From positions 685,425 through 749,424 of the forward strand of contig JABMLH010000002.1 of assembly GCA_013205085.1 (NCBI GenBank): a DNA stretch of 64,000 nt, read 5' to 3'. The position numbers and the translations under genes are program-made. The DNA comes from Microbacteriaceae bacterium VKM Ac-2854. GTDB lineage: Bacteria; Actinomycetota; Actinomycetes; Actinomycetales; Microbacteriaceae. Under the pieces are notes generated by a model. It was given only the letters and a program-made list of their open reading frames with translations, did not search any database and was not told where the DNA came from. This document shows positions 17,031-24,638 of the stretch, piece after piece. Every line of letters starts with the position of its first letter. Position 1 is the stretch's first letter.

Positions 17031-19015
17031 CGCCGTCGAGCCGTGCCGAAGATCCCCTTGATCACCTCGCGAATCACCGACTTGCCGACACTGGACCCGA
17101 GCACTTCCTCGATCACGGTCTTCTGGGGTCGGCTCGTGGTGCTCCGGCTCGTGGTGCTCCGGCGCTGGGTACTCGGCGGCTCCATCCGCTTGCGCATCCG
17201 CTCGTACTCGGCGTCCGCCTTCTTCTGCGCGGCGGCGCGCTCCTTCTCGAGGCGGGCCTGCTCTTTATGCTGGCGCGCCTGGGCCTCGGCGGCGTCCTCG
17301 GCGGCCGTGCGCGCCTTCTCGGCGGCGACGGCGGCATCGAGCTTGCGGCCCAGGATCTCGCGGGCCGAGTCGCGATCGAGCGCAGTGCCGTACTTCGGCA
17401 GCAGCGGCGAGGACTGCACCGACGCCGTGATCTGCGCGGCCGGTGTCGGCGACATCGAGCCCTGCGGCGCGCGCAGCCGGGTCCAGGCGACCGGAGTCGG
17501 CGCACCCTTCTCGTTCATCACCGTCACGATCGCCTCGCCGATCGCGAGCGACTGCAGCACCTCGCCCAGCTCGTACTCGCTGGTGGGATACGTCGATACC
17601 GTCGCCCGCAGCGCTTTCGCGTCGTCGGGGGTGTGCGCGCGCAGCTGGTGCTGCACGCGCGAGCCGAGCTGGGCGAGCACGTCGTTGGGCACGTCCTTCG
17701 GCGTCTGCGTCACGAAGAAGATGCCGACGCCCTTCGAACGGATCAGCCGCACGGTCTGGGTGATCGACGCCAGGAAGTCCTTAGAGGCGTCGCGGAAGAG
17801 CAGGTGCGCCTCGTCGAAGAAGAACACCAGCTTGGGCTTGTCGGCGTCACCGACTTCGGGGAGGTCGTTGAACAGATCCGCGAGCAGCCACATCAGGAAG
17901 GTGGAGAACAGCGCCGGCTTGTCCGCGACGCCGGGGACCTCCAGCAGGCTGACGACGCCGCGTCCGTCGGCCGTGTGCCGGATGAAGTCGGCGGTGTCGA
18001 TCTCGGGCTCGCCGAAGAAGACGTCGGCGCCCTGATCCGAGAAGGTGATCAGCTCGCGCAGGATCACTCCGGCCGTGGCCTTGGAGAGCCCGCCGAGGGT
18101 CGCGAGCTCGCCCTTGCCGTCGTCGCTGGTGAGGTAGGTCAGCACGGCGCGCAGGTCGGGCAGATCGACCAGGGGCAGCCCGGCCGATTCCGCGTAGTGG
18201 AAAACCAGGCCGAGGCTGGACTCCTGCGTCTCGTTCAGCCCCAGCACCTTCGACAGCAGCAGCGGACCGAAGCCGGTCACGGTCGCACGGACGGGGATGC
18301 CGGTGCCGACGCCGCCGAGCGCGAAGAACTCGGCGGGCGCCGCGACGGCCTGCCAGTCCTGACCGATGCCGCGGGTGCGTTCGAGGAGCTTGTCGTTCGG
18401 CGTGCCGGGCGTGGCCAGGCCCGAGAGGTCGCCCTTGATGTCGGCGGCGAATACCGCGACGCCGTTGGCGGAGAGCTGCTCGGCGAGCACCTGCAGGGTC
18501 TTGGTCTTGCCGGTTCCCGTGGCGCCCGCGACGAGGCCGTGCCGGTTGGTCATGGCGAGCGGGATGCGCACGGGCACATCCGCGACGGCGTCGCCGTTGA
18601 CGAGGGCGCCCATCTCCAGCGCGGCGCCGGTGAAGGCGTAGCCCGAGCGGATCTTCTCGACGGCGGCGGCCGAGAGCGGGCCGGGGGTGGGCTGGGCGGC
18701 GGATGCAGTGGGGGCCGCCGGTCCCGTTGCGGCGGGTTCGGCGCGTGGAGCAGGCACGGCGGGCTCGGCCGGTTCGGCTGCCGCGGTCCCGTCGGGTGCC
18801 GCATCAGGCGTCGCCGGCTCGTGCGCCGCCTCGACCAGCGCAGCATCCGCCACGATCGCGCGCGCCTCATCCGGCCCCGCGACCGCTCCGAGCGCCGCGG
18901 CCGCCGCCTCCGCCCGCTCCAGTGCGGCGGCCGCCTCGGCCTGCGCCTTCTGCGCCGCGGCCAGCGCCGCGCGCGCCGCCTCCTGGGCTGCCGAAACGTC
19001 GTCGTTCTGCGTCAT
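17027..19015 (-). CDS. HerA-like DUF853 ATPase (YjgR family)
   Basis: 662 residues. An Ala/Glu-rich N-terminal coiled-coil (about 1-50) and a Pro/Ala linker precede the HerA/FtsK-type ATPase core, with Walker A GATGTGKTKTLQ and Walker B KLVFFFDEAHLLF. VRLIRSKGVGIFFVTQTP is the arginine-finger or sensor region. A charged Lys/Arg/Glu coiled-coil and an STTSRSTTSR repeat lie near the C-terminus. The family forms hexameric ring ATPases of uncertain role. The frame is open much further upstream, but ATG 19015 is chosen because the remainder overlaps the palindrome and the neighbouring gene. It is coupled to the downstream GNAT by a 4-bp overlap. Confidence 0.88.
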   Translation of the reverse strand: MTQNDDVSAAQEAARAALAAAQKAQAEAAAALERAEAAAAALGAVAGPDEARAIVADAALVEAAHEPATPDAAPDGTAAAEPAEPAVPAPRAEPAATGPAAPTASAAQPTPGPLSAAAVEKIRSGYAFTGAALEMGALVNGDAVADVPVRIPLAMTNRHGLVAGATGTGKTKTLQVLAEQLSANGVAVFAADIKGDLSGLATPGTPNDKLLERTRGIGQDWQAVAAPAEFFALGGVGTGIPVRATVTGFGPLLLSKVLGLNETQESSLGLVFHYAESAGLPLVDLPDLRAVLTYLTSDDGKGELATLGGLSKATAGVILRELITFSDQGADVFFGEPEIDTADFIRHTADGRGVVSLLEVPGVADKPALFSTFLMWLLADLFNDLPEVGDADKPKLVFFFDEAHLLFRDASKDFLASITQTVRLIRSKGVGIFFVTQTPKDVPNDVLAQLGSRVQHQLRAHTPDDAKALRATVSTYPTSEYELGEVLQSLAIGEAIVTVMNEKGAPTPVAWTRLRAPQGSMSPTPAAQITASVQSSPLLPKYGTALDRDSAREILGRKLDAAVAAEKARTAAEDAAEAQARQHKEQARLEKERAAAQKKADAEYERMRKRMEPPSTQRRSTTSRSTTSRPQKTVIEEVLGSSVGKSVIREVIKGIFGTARRR

Positions 19016-19034
19016 GGCGTCCAGCCTAGGCCTC

Positions 19035-19099
19035 CCCGCGAGATGCCTCTTGTGTACGCGACACGCCGCGCGAATCGTACGAAAGAGGCATCTCGCGGG
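19035..19099. repeat. Palindromic repeat, family A (copy 2)
   Basis: Perfect 17-bp arms CCCGCGAGATGCCTCTT (19035-19051) and complement (19083-19099), with loop GTGTACGCGACACGCCGCGC. It ends 3 bp before the stop of the enolase-superfamily gene and lies upstream of the HerA-like gene on the same strand. Confidence 0.88.
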
Positions 19100-19101
19100 A
19101 G

Positions 19102-20208
19102 TCAGGGGCGGACGGTGACCGGAGGGCGGGTCGCCCAGGCGGCGACGAGGTCCTCGCGGACGGTGACGCCCGTTCCGGGGCCGGTCGGCACGGCGAGGCG
19201 GCCGTCGACCAGCTCGAACGGCTCGGTCACGTCCTCGGCGAAGTAGCGGCGCGAGGCGGAGGTGTCGCCGGGCAGCGTGAATCCCGGCAGCGCCGCGAGC
19301 GCGACGTTCGCGGCACGGCCGATGCCGGTCTCCAGCATTCCGCCGCACCAGAGTGGGATGCCCCGCTCGACGCAGGCGTCGTGGATCCGCAGGGATTCGA
19401 GGTAGCCGCCGACGCGGCCGGGCTTGACGTTGATGATCGTGGTCGCGCCCCGCTCGATCGCGTCGATCGCGACGCCGGTGTCCAGGATGGATTCGTCCAG
19501 GCACACCGGGGTCTCGATCGCTCGGGAGAGCACGGCGTGCGCCGCGATGTCCTCCTCCACGAACGGCTGCTCGATCAGCAGCAGCCCGAAGGCGTCCAGC
19601 TGGCGCAAGTGGTCGACGTCGGCCAGGGTGTACGCGGTGTTCGCGTCCACCTGCAGCGGCAGCTCGCCGATCAGCTCGCGCACCCGGGCGACGGGCTCGA
19701 GATCCCAGCCGGGCTTGATCTTCAGCTTGATCCGGCGATAGCCCTCGGCGACGTAACCGGCGACCTCCTCCAGCAGCTCGTCGATGGAGCTCGAGATGCC
19801 GACGCTGACGCCGCAGTCGACCGCGTCGCGCACGGCACCGAGGTAGCGGCCGAAGGAGATGCCGGCGGCGCGCAACTGCGCATCCAGCACGGCCGCCTCC
19901 ATCGCCGCCTTCGCCATCCGGTGGCCGACGACGAACTTCAGCAGCCGCGGCACCTCTTCCGCCGTGAACGCGCCCGCCTTCATCAGCGCGGGCGCCAGAT
20001 AGCGCTCGATCACCTGTTGCGCACCATCGACGTATTCGGAGGAGTAGAGCGGATCCTCCATCGCGACGCACTCGCCCCAGCCCTCCGCCGTGTCCGTGCG
20101 CACCCGCACCAGCAGCACCTCGCGGTGGTACTGCCGGCCGAAGCTGGTCTCGAAGGGACGCACCAGCGGCATCCCGATCCGGTACAGGTCGACGGCCTCG
20201 ATACGCAT
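19102..20208 (-). CDS. Enolase-superfamily o-succinylbenzoate synthase / N-succinylamino acid racemase
   Basis: 368 residues. MLE-type enolase superfamily: the acid/base Lys in YRRIKLKIKPGW (KxK), metal ligands in LQVDANTAYT, LLIEQPFVEED and VCLDESILD, and the second Lys in TTIINVKPGRVGG. The sequence fits the NSAR/OSBS subfamily, whose members make o-succinylbenzoate for menaquinone and/or racemise N-succinylamino acids. A GNAT gene of the type that accompanies NSARs lies just upstream, and no other men gene is near, which favours the amino acid racemase role. ATG 20208 fits the conserved MRIEAVDLYRI start better than the codons upstream. Confidence 0.85.
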   Translation of the reverse strand: MRIEAVDLYRIGMPLVRPFETSFGRQYHREVLLVRVRTDTAEGWGECVAMEDPLYSSEYVDGAQQVIERYLAPALMKAGAFTAEEVPRLLKFVVGHRMAKAAMEAAVLDAQLRAAGISFGRYLGAVRDAVDCGVSVGISSSIDELLEEVAGYVAEGYRRIKLKIKPGWDLEPVARVRELIGELPLQVDANTAYTLADVDHLRQLDAFGLLLIEQPFVEEDIAAHAVLSRAIETPVCLDESILDTGVAIDAIERGATTIINVKPGRVGGYLESLRIHDACVERGIPLWCGGMLETGIGRAANVALAALPGFTLPGDTSASRRYFAEDVTEPFELVDGRLAVPTGPGTGVTVREDLVAAWATRPPVTVRP

Positions 20209-20229
20209 GACTCCGAGGGTACGCGCGCC

Positions 20230-20297
20230 GCTAACCACGCATCAGAGCGATCGACAGCCTCGATGAGCGCTGCCGATCCCGCTCATGCGTGGTTAGC
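20230..20297. repeat. Palindrome covering a stop codon
   Basis: GCTAACCACGCAT (20230-20242) and ATGCGTGGTTAGC (20285-20297). The right arm contains the stop of the upstream GNAT gene (minus strand), so the hairpin sits at that gene's 3' end, before the racemase gene. Confidence 0.75.
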
Positions 20298-21051
20298 TCG
20301 GGGGCTCCGCCGTGAAGACGTAGTTGCGCTCCACATCCAGTTCCGGACGCAGCCCCGCACCGAGCGCGCCCGCGATCGCGACTCGGGACGCCTCGCGCAG
20401 CGGGCGGATCGCCTCGAGATCCGCGGCGCGCGCCGCCTCGAAGTCGGGCAGCAGCGCGAACCGCTCGCCGCTCCACGCCGGCGCCGGCTCGCCGGCGAGC
20501 GCTCGGCGCACCCGCGCCGAGTCCATCCGCCAGCTCACCTCCGCGCGGTCGCTGCGATCGCCGCCGCTGACCAGGTCGTCCAGCTCTCCGTAGAAGTCAG
20601 GATGGAAGGCGACGAACTCCGCGCCGAGCTTGACCAGGTTGAAGTACGCGTTGCGACGGATCAGCGGATCGAAGGTCCAGCGCATCTCGGTGACGCCGTG
20701 ATCGAGGCAGATGGCGCGCTGGGTGAGCTTCAGCGCGGCGCCCACTCCCCCGGCTCGATGACCGGGCGCGACCGCGGCCATGTGCGAGTGCAGGTGCACC
20801 CCTCCGCTCCAGCCGAGGAATCCGAGCGCTCCGCCCACGATCCCACCGCTGCGGTCGCGCGCGATCAGCACCGTGTTGCCGGCGTGTCCGAGCGCGTGCA
20901 GCATCCCGTCATCCGCGCCTCGACCGGGGCCCCAGGTCGCCTCGAACAGCCCGATCAGCTCGGCGAGTTCGTCGAACGTGGCGACGGAGGCGCGCACCTG
21001 CGCCCGCTCCTGCGCCGTTGCGGCCTCTTCCCACGGATCCATGGGCTCCAT
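20293..21051 (-). CDS. GNAT family acyltransferase (COG3375-like)
   Basis: 252 residues, resembling the COG3375 GNAT proteins found beside N-succinylamino acid racemases, where the partner is thought to act as an amino acid succinyltransferase. Visible GNAT elements are VLIARDRSGGIVGGALGFLG and MAAVAPGHRAGGVGAALKL, the acyl-CoA loop. RWTFDPLIRRNAYFNLVKLG is characteristic of this subgroup. It lies 84 bp upstream of the NSAR/OSBS-like gene on the same strand, so together they could convert D- to L-amino acids via N-succinyl intermediates (inference). A desuccinylase is not seen here. Confidence 0.83.
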   Translation of the reverse strand: MEPMDPWEEAATAQERAQVRASVATFDELAELIGLFEATWGPGRGADDGMLHALGHAGNTVLIARDRSGGIVGGALGFLGWSGGVHLHSHMAAVAPGHRAGGVGAALKLTQRAICLDHGVTEMRWTFDPLIRRNAYFNLVKLGAEFVAFHPDFYGELDDLVSGGDRSDRAEVSWRMDSARVRRALAGEPAPAWSGERFALLPDFEAARAADLEAIRPLREASRVAIAGALGAGLRPELDVERNYVFTAEPPS

Positions 21052-21064
21052 TCTGCCGGGCGGG

Positions 21065-21457
21065 TCAGCTGCGCATCGCTGTGATCACCCGGAACACGAA
21101 CGTCTCGAATCCGCCCAGCGCGTACAGTTCTCCGCCCGCGCTCTCGAGCGTCGGCCGACGATCCTCGTCGAAGGCGTGCAGCTGCGCGCGGTCCCAGTAG
21201 AAGACGTCGGGATCGTCGAACACGTAGTAGTTGCCCGTGCCGTCCTCGCCGATCACGTGCAGCTCGTCGAGCAGCTCGATCTCACCCGCGAGCTCGGCCG
21301 TCGCCGCCGTGCTCGCCTCGACTCCGTACAGCTCCGCGACGCCGACCACCTGCCCCGGCAGCCCCGCGACCTCGAGCTCGCACACCCCGTCGATCCGCAA
21401 CCCGTCCGCTCGGGCCCGCCACCACGCCGCCAGCTCCCGCGGCACCCCCGCGCTCAC
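21065..21457 (-). CDS. Uncharacterised protein, possibly SMI1/KNR4-like
   Basis: 130 residues from a GTG at 21455-21457. The frame extends upstream to 21523, but that part is the family C palindrome. VPRELAAWWRARADGLRIDG, then GNYYVFDDPDVFYWDRAQLH, resembles the SUKH (SMI1/KNR4) pattern of a helix, a Gly-containing loop and a beta sheet. The match is weak and the assignment tentative. SUKH proteins include many immunity proteins, but no toxin gene is adjacent. Just downstream of a saccharopine-dehydrogenase-type gene, same strand. Confidence 0.55.
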   Translation of the reverse strand: MSAGVPRELAAWWRARADGLRIDGVCELEVAGLPGQVVGVAELYGVEASTAATAELAGEIELLDELHVIGEDGTGNYYVFDDPDVFYWDRAQLHAFDEDRRPTLESAGGELYALGGFETFVFRVITAMRS

Positions 21458-21476
21458 CGCGCCTCCCCCTCCCCTC

Positions 21477-21520
21477 CGAAAAGTTGCAGCCCTCGGGGGG
21501 TCGAGGGCTGCAACTTTTCG
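21477..21520. repeat. Palindromic repeat, family C (copy 1)
   Basis: Perfect 18-bp arms beginning CGAAAAGTTGCAGCCCTC (21477-21494) with complement at 21503-21520. The A4 and T4 tracts at the outer ends of a GC-rich stem give it a bidirectional terminator look. It follows the stop of the dehydrogenase gene (21528). Confidence 0.88.
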
Positions 21521-21527
21521 CACGAGG

Positions 21528-22805
21528 TCAGACGACAGGGCGGTCCTCCAGGCCCCACTGCTGGCCGTAGCCGCCCTCGGCCTCGGCGGCGGCCATCAGG
21601 GCGAGGAACGGTTCGGCGTCGAACGCCTCCGGCCCGAGCACGCCCGTGCCCGTCCAGGCGCCGCTCGCCAACAACTCCAGCGCGATCACGGGGTTCAGGG
21701 CGGTCTGCCAGACCACGCACTGCGCCTCGTACTCGGCCATCGTCCACTCGTTGTCGCTGACGTGATAGAGGTACACCTCGCGCGGCGCACCGTTGAAGGT
21801 GCCGGTCACCCAGAGTCCGGCGCAGGTCTTGCCGGTCATCCGCGGGCCGAGCGTGGCCGGGTCGGGCAGACCCGCCGCCACCACATCACGCGGCGCGACC
21901 TCGACCGGGCCATTCGCCGAACGCACCCGCACCGGCGTCTTCTTATCGAGGCCGAGCTGGTGCAGCGTCTTCAGGATGCCGATGAACTCGTTGCCGAGCC
22001 CGTACTTGAAGGTGACCCGCTTGGCATCCAGCCAGCGCGGCATCAGCAGCACCTCCTCGTGCTCCACGTTCACGCACTCGACCGGGCCGATGCCCTCGGG
22101 GAACTCGAACACCTCGGGCTCCGAGAACGGCGGCGTGGTGAACCAGCCGCGCTCCTTCTCGAAGATCACCGGCGGATTCAGGCACTCCTCGATCGTGGTC
22201 CAGATCGAGAACGAGGGGGCGAAGATCTCGTTGCCGGCCTCGTCGCGAACCACGAGGTTCGCGCCGTCGCGGGTGCCGAGCTCGTCGATCTCGTCGAACA
22301 GGTGGTCGGACGCGTAACGCGCGAAGACGTCGGAGAGCCCGGGCTCCACGCCCATCCCCACCAGGGCGAGCCGCCCGGCGGTCTCCCAGTCGGCGGCCTG
22401 CTGGAACTGGTCGTCGCCGAGCTTGATGCCGGTCTCGGTGTACGGCTCGAGCGGATGCGGCTCCGACAGACTCATCGCCATGTCGAGGTAGTCGGCGTCG
22501 GCCGCCAGCGCGCCGGCGAAGATGCTGGGCACGAACTTCGGCTCGACGGCGTTCATCACGTGGGTCGCGCCGTGCGCGCGAGCGACGGTGGCGACGTTCT
22601 CCGGGTCGGAGGCGTCGATCCGCGCCGCGACGAAACGCCCCTCCACCGCGTCGTCGCCGTGCTTCGCCGCGATCCAGGCGACGGTGCGCTCGGCGCGGGC
22701 GAGGTCGTAGTCGCTGACGACGATGGTCTCGAAGAATGAACGGCGGGCGGCGATCTTCGCGATCGCGTCGCCGACGCCACCGGCGCCGACAAGCAGAATC
22801 CTCAT
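21528..22805 (-). CDS. Saccharopine dehydrogenase family oxidoreductase
   Basis: 425 residues. N-terminal Rossmann fold MRILLVGAGGVGDAIAKIA, followed by the saccharopine dehydrogenase C-terminal-type domain (GMGVEPGLSDVFARYA, VTFKYGLGNEFIGILKTL). Members act on lysine, carboxynorspermidine or homospermidine; the substrate here is not clear. The frame is open upstream to 23168, but ATG 22805, starting directly at the dinucleotide-binding motif, is the sensible start. It stands alone on its strand, divergent from a membrane protein gene. Confidence 0.85.
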   Translation of the reverse strand: MRILLVGAGGVGDAIAKIAARRSFFETIVVSDYDLARAERTVAWIAAKHGDDAVEGRFVAARIDASDPENVATVARAHGATHVMNAVEPKFVPSIFAGALAADADYLDMAMSLSEPHPLEPYTETGIKLGDDQFQQAADWETAGRLALVGMGVEPGLSDVFARYASDHLFDEIDELGTRDGANLVVRDEAGNEIFAPSFSIWTTIEECLNPPVIFEKERGWFTTPPFSEPEVFEFPEGIGPVECVNVEHEEVLLMPRWLDAKRVTFKYGLGNEFIGILKTLHQLGLDKKTPVRVRSANGPVEVAPRDVVAAGLPDPATLGPRMTGKTCAGLWVTGTFNGAPREVYLYHVSDNEWTMAEYEAQCVVWQTALNPVIALELLASGAWTGTGVLGPEAFDAEPFLALMAAAEAEGGYGQQWGLEDRPVV

Positions 22806-22925
22806 GCGGACTACCGTACCGACGAATCCGACGGCGAACCAGCCTGGATTCTGCGGATTCGGAGGTGCGCTGAAGCGGGCGCCACGGATTTCGCACCGCG
22901 CGACCTTCAACGGGATGCCCGCGCC

Positions 22926-22989
22926 AAATGACGACGAACGCACCTGGAACGCCCCATTCCGACCCGTTTCGACCCATCCGTCGTCATTT
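22926..22989. repeat. Palindromic repeat, AAATGACGACG family (copy 1)
   Basis: AAATGACGACG (22926-22936) and CGTCGTCATTT (22979-22989) in the space between divergent genes starting at 22805 and 23039. A related element lies at 41793-41859. Confidence 0.7.
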
Positions 22990-23038
22990 CCTGCAGCCAC
23001 CCCTCCCACGCCCATCCGCTGGAGGCCAGAATGCAGCC

Positions 23039-23737
23039 ATGGCCTCACGCGGAACGGATGCGGAACGGCGCCGGCTCGAGGCGGTCGCCTTCGCCCGCCC
23101 GTCCACCGACCCGATCGCGGCCGAGGAGCAGCGCGCGGCCCGGCAACGACTCGACGAGCTGAGCACACCGCCGGAAACCGGACCCGCCGAGCCGCCCGCG
23201 CGCCGTCGCCCGTGGCCGCTCTTCGTGGTCGCCGCGTTGGCGCTGGGTGCCTTCGGCGGCTGGGCCGTCGGCCACACCCCCACGGGTCCGTCCGCGCCTG
23301 TCACCGACCCGCTCGACGCCGTCTTCGCCAACACGGTCGAGAACTGGAGCCGCATCGACCCGACGCCGGCGCAGGCCGCCATCGCCGCCCAATCGCCGGT
23401 ATACGTGAATCCGCTGCCCGACAGCGATGGCTTCCAGGTGGCCCTCGCGCTGACCGGATCCGAGGAGGTCTGCATCCTCGTCACCTACCCCGACGCATCC
23501 GTCGCCGGCAGCTGCGTCACCGGGGACGAGTTCGTCACCGCCGGCATCAGCATCGACAGCACCGGCAAGCGCTCCACTCCGTATCCGGCGACGTCGACCG
23601 TCGAGGGGCAGCGGCTGCAACCGGCGCAGGCCGCGCTGACCCGGGTGAACGTGACCCCGTCCGGCGACATCACCGAGTCGATCACCCCGCTGGCCGGCGG
23701 CCTCTTCGGCGGCGGCCGCGACGACCCGGCACCGTGA
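23039..23737 (+). CDS. Single-pass membrane protein of unknown function
   Basis: 232 residues. A charged cytoplasmic N-terminus (about 1-55, rich in Arg/Glu/Pro) precedes one transmembrane helix (PLFVVAALALGAFGGWAV, about 60-78) and an extracytoplasmic domain of about 150 residues with two cysteines (VCILV and GSCVTG). The extracellular part ends in a Gly/Asp tail. No family is recognised. ATG 23039 is used because the upstream extension is in the palindrome. It ends 22 bp before an MTHFR gene, with which it may be co-transcribed. Confidence 0.75.
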   Translation: MASRGTDAERRRLEAVAFARPSTDPIAAEEQRAARQRLDELSTPPETGPAEPPARRRPWPLFVVAALALGAFGGWAVGHTPTGPSAPVTDPLDAVFANTVENWSRIDPTPAQAAIAAQSPVYVNPLPDSDGFQVALALTGSEEVCILVTYPDASVAGSCVTGDEFVTAGISIDSTGKRSTPYPATSTVEGQRLQPAQAALTRVNVTPSGDITESITPLAGGLFGGGRDDPAP

Positions 23738-23759
23738 CGCCCCGTGCGAGGCTGGAACC

Positions 23760-24551
23760 ATGACCGCGCTACGCTTCGAGATCATCCCCGCCGCGGACAT
23801 CGCGGACCGCCTCTGCGCCACCTTCGCGGATCCGCGCGACGTCACGCTCACCGTGACCAGCCTGCCCAAGCACGGCGTCGAGCGCACGCTGAGCACCGCT
23901 ATCGAACTCGCCGGCCACGGCTTCGACGTCGTGCCGCACCTGTCCGCCAAGAGCATCGGCATCCGATCCGCCCTGGTCGACGTGATCGAGCGGATGCGCG
24001 CGGCCGGCATCCGCGAGGCGTTCGCGGTCTCGGGCGACGGGCATCCGCAGAGCGACGGCTACGCCTCCAGCCTCGAGATGATGCGCGACCTCGCCGAGAT
24101 CGACCACGGTCTCTCGCTCGGCATCGCCGGCTACCCCGAGGGGCACCCCGCGATGAGCGAGGAACACCTGATGCAGCACCTGCTGGAGCGGGCGCCGTAC
24201 GTCGACAAGGTGATCACCCAGATGTGCTTCTCGACGGCGGCGATCGGCGCGTACGGCGCGAAGCTGCGCGCGGCGGGCGTCGGGGCGCAGCTCTGGGTCG
24301 GCCTGCCGGGCGCGATCGCGCGTCAGCGGCTGATCACCCTGAGCACCCGGATCGGCGTGGGCACCTCGCTCGGCTTCCTCAAGCGCAGCTCGTCGGTGGC
24401 CGGCGGGCTGATGAGGTCGCGCGACTTCGATCCGGCACCGTTCATCCGCGAGCTGGAGGCGGAGCCGCGCCTGCGTGCCGTCGGCATCGGCGGCCTGCAC
24501 GTCTACTCCTTCAACGAGGTCGAACGCCTCCCGGCGACGTTCCTGCGCTGA
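23760..24551 (+). CDS. Methylenetetrahydrofolate reductase family protein
   Basis: 263 residues, TIM-barrel MTHFR fold. LTVTSLPKHGVERTLSTAIE and VVPHLSAKSIG match the substrate/FAD region. REAFAVSGDGHP corresponds to the conserved VxGG/SGD segment. DKVITQMCFSTAAIG and VGLPGAIARQRLI are also typical. It would reduce 5,10-methylene-THF to 5-methyl-THF, or carry out a related one-carbon step. It is shorter than E. coli MetF and lies away from methionine genes, so a paralogue with another role is possible. Confidence 0.82.
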   Translation: MTALRFEIIPAADIADRLCATFADPRDVTLTVTSLPKHGVERTLSTAIELAGHGFDVVPHLSAKSIGIRSALVDVIERMRAAGIREAFAVSGDGHPQSDGYASSLEMMRDLAEIDHGLSLGIAGYPEGHPAMSEEHLMQHLLERAPYVDKVITQMCFSTAAIGAYGAKLRAAGVGAQLWVGLPGAIARQRLITLSTRIGVGTSLGFLKRSSSVAGGLMRSRDFDPAPFIRELEAEPRLRAVGIGGLHVYSFNEVERLPATFLR

Positions 24552-24626
24552 CTGCGAGGGACCCCGCCAGCCCACGAGGGAGCCGCGGGCTGCGGCTCCC
24601 TCGCGTGCTGAAGGGGTCCCTCGCAG
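24552..24626. terminator. Palindromic repeat, family B (copy 2)
   Basis: CTGCGAGGGACCCC (24552-24565) and its exact complement (24613-24626), with an inner inverted pair around GAGGGAGCCGCGGGC. It starts right after the MTHFR stop and lies between convergent genes. Confidence 0.8.
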
Positions 24627-24638
24627 GGGAGGTGGGCG

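Noticed and set aside
19016-20071. Upstream extension of the HerA-like gene to 20071
   Set aside because: The added part is antisense/out-of-frame sequence of the racemase gene plus a palindrome. ATG 19015 starts the protein normally.
21477-21520. Family C hairpin as a riboswitch
   Set aside because: A simple perfect hairpin that follows stop codons, with variable loop and no conserved aptamer-like core.
21458-21523. N-terminal extension MRKVAALDPPRAATF of the gene at 21065
   Set aside because: It is encoded by the palindromic repeat, and a GTG at 21457 gives a natural start.
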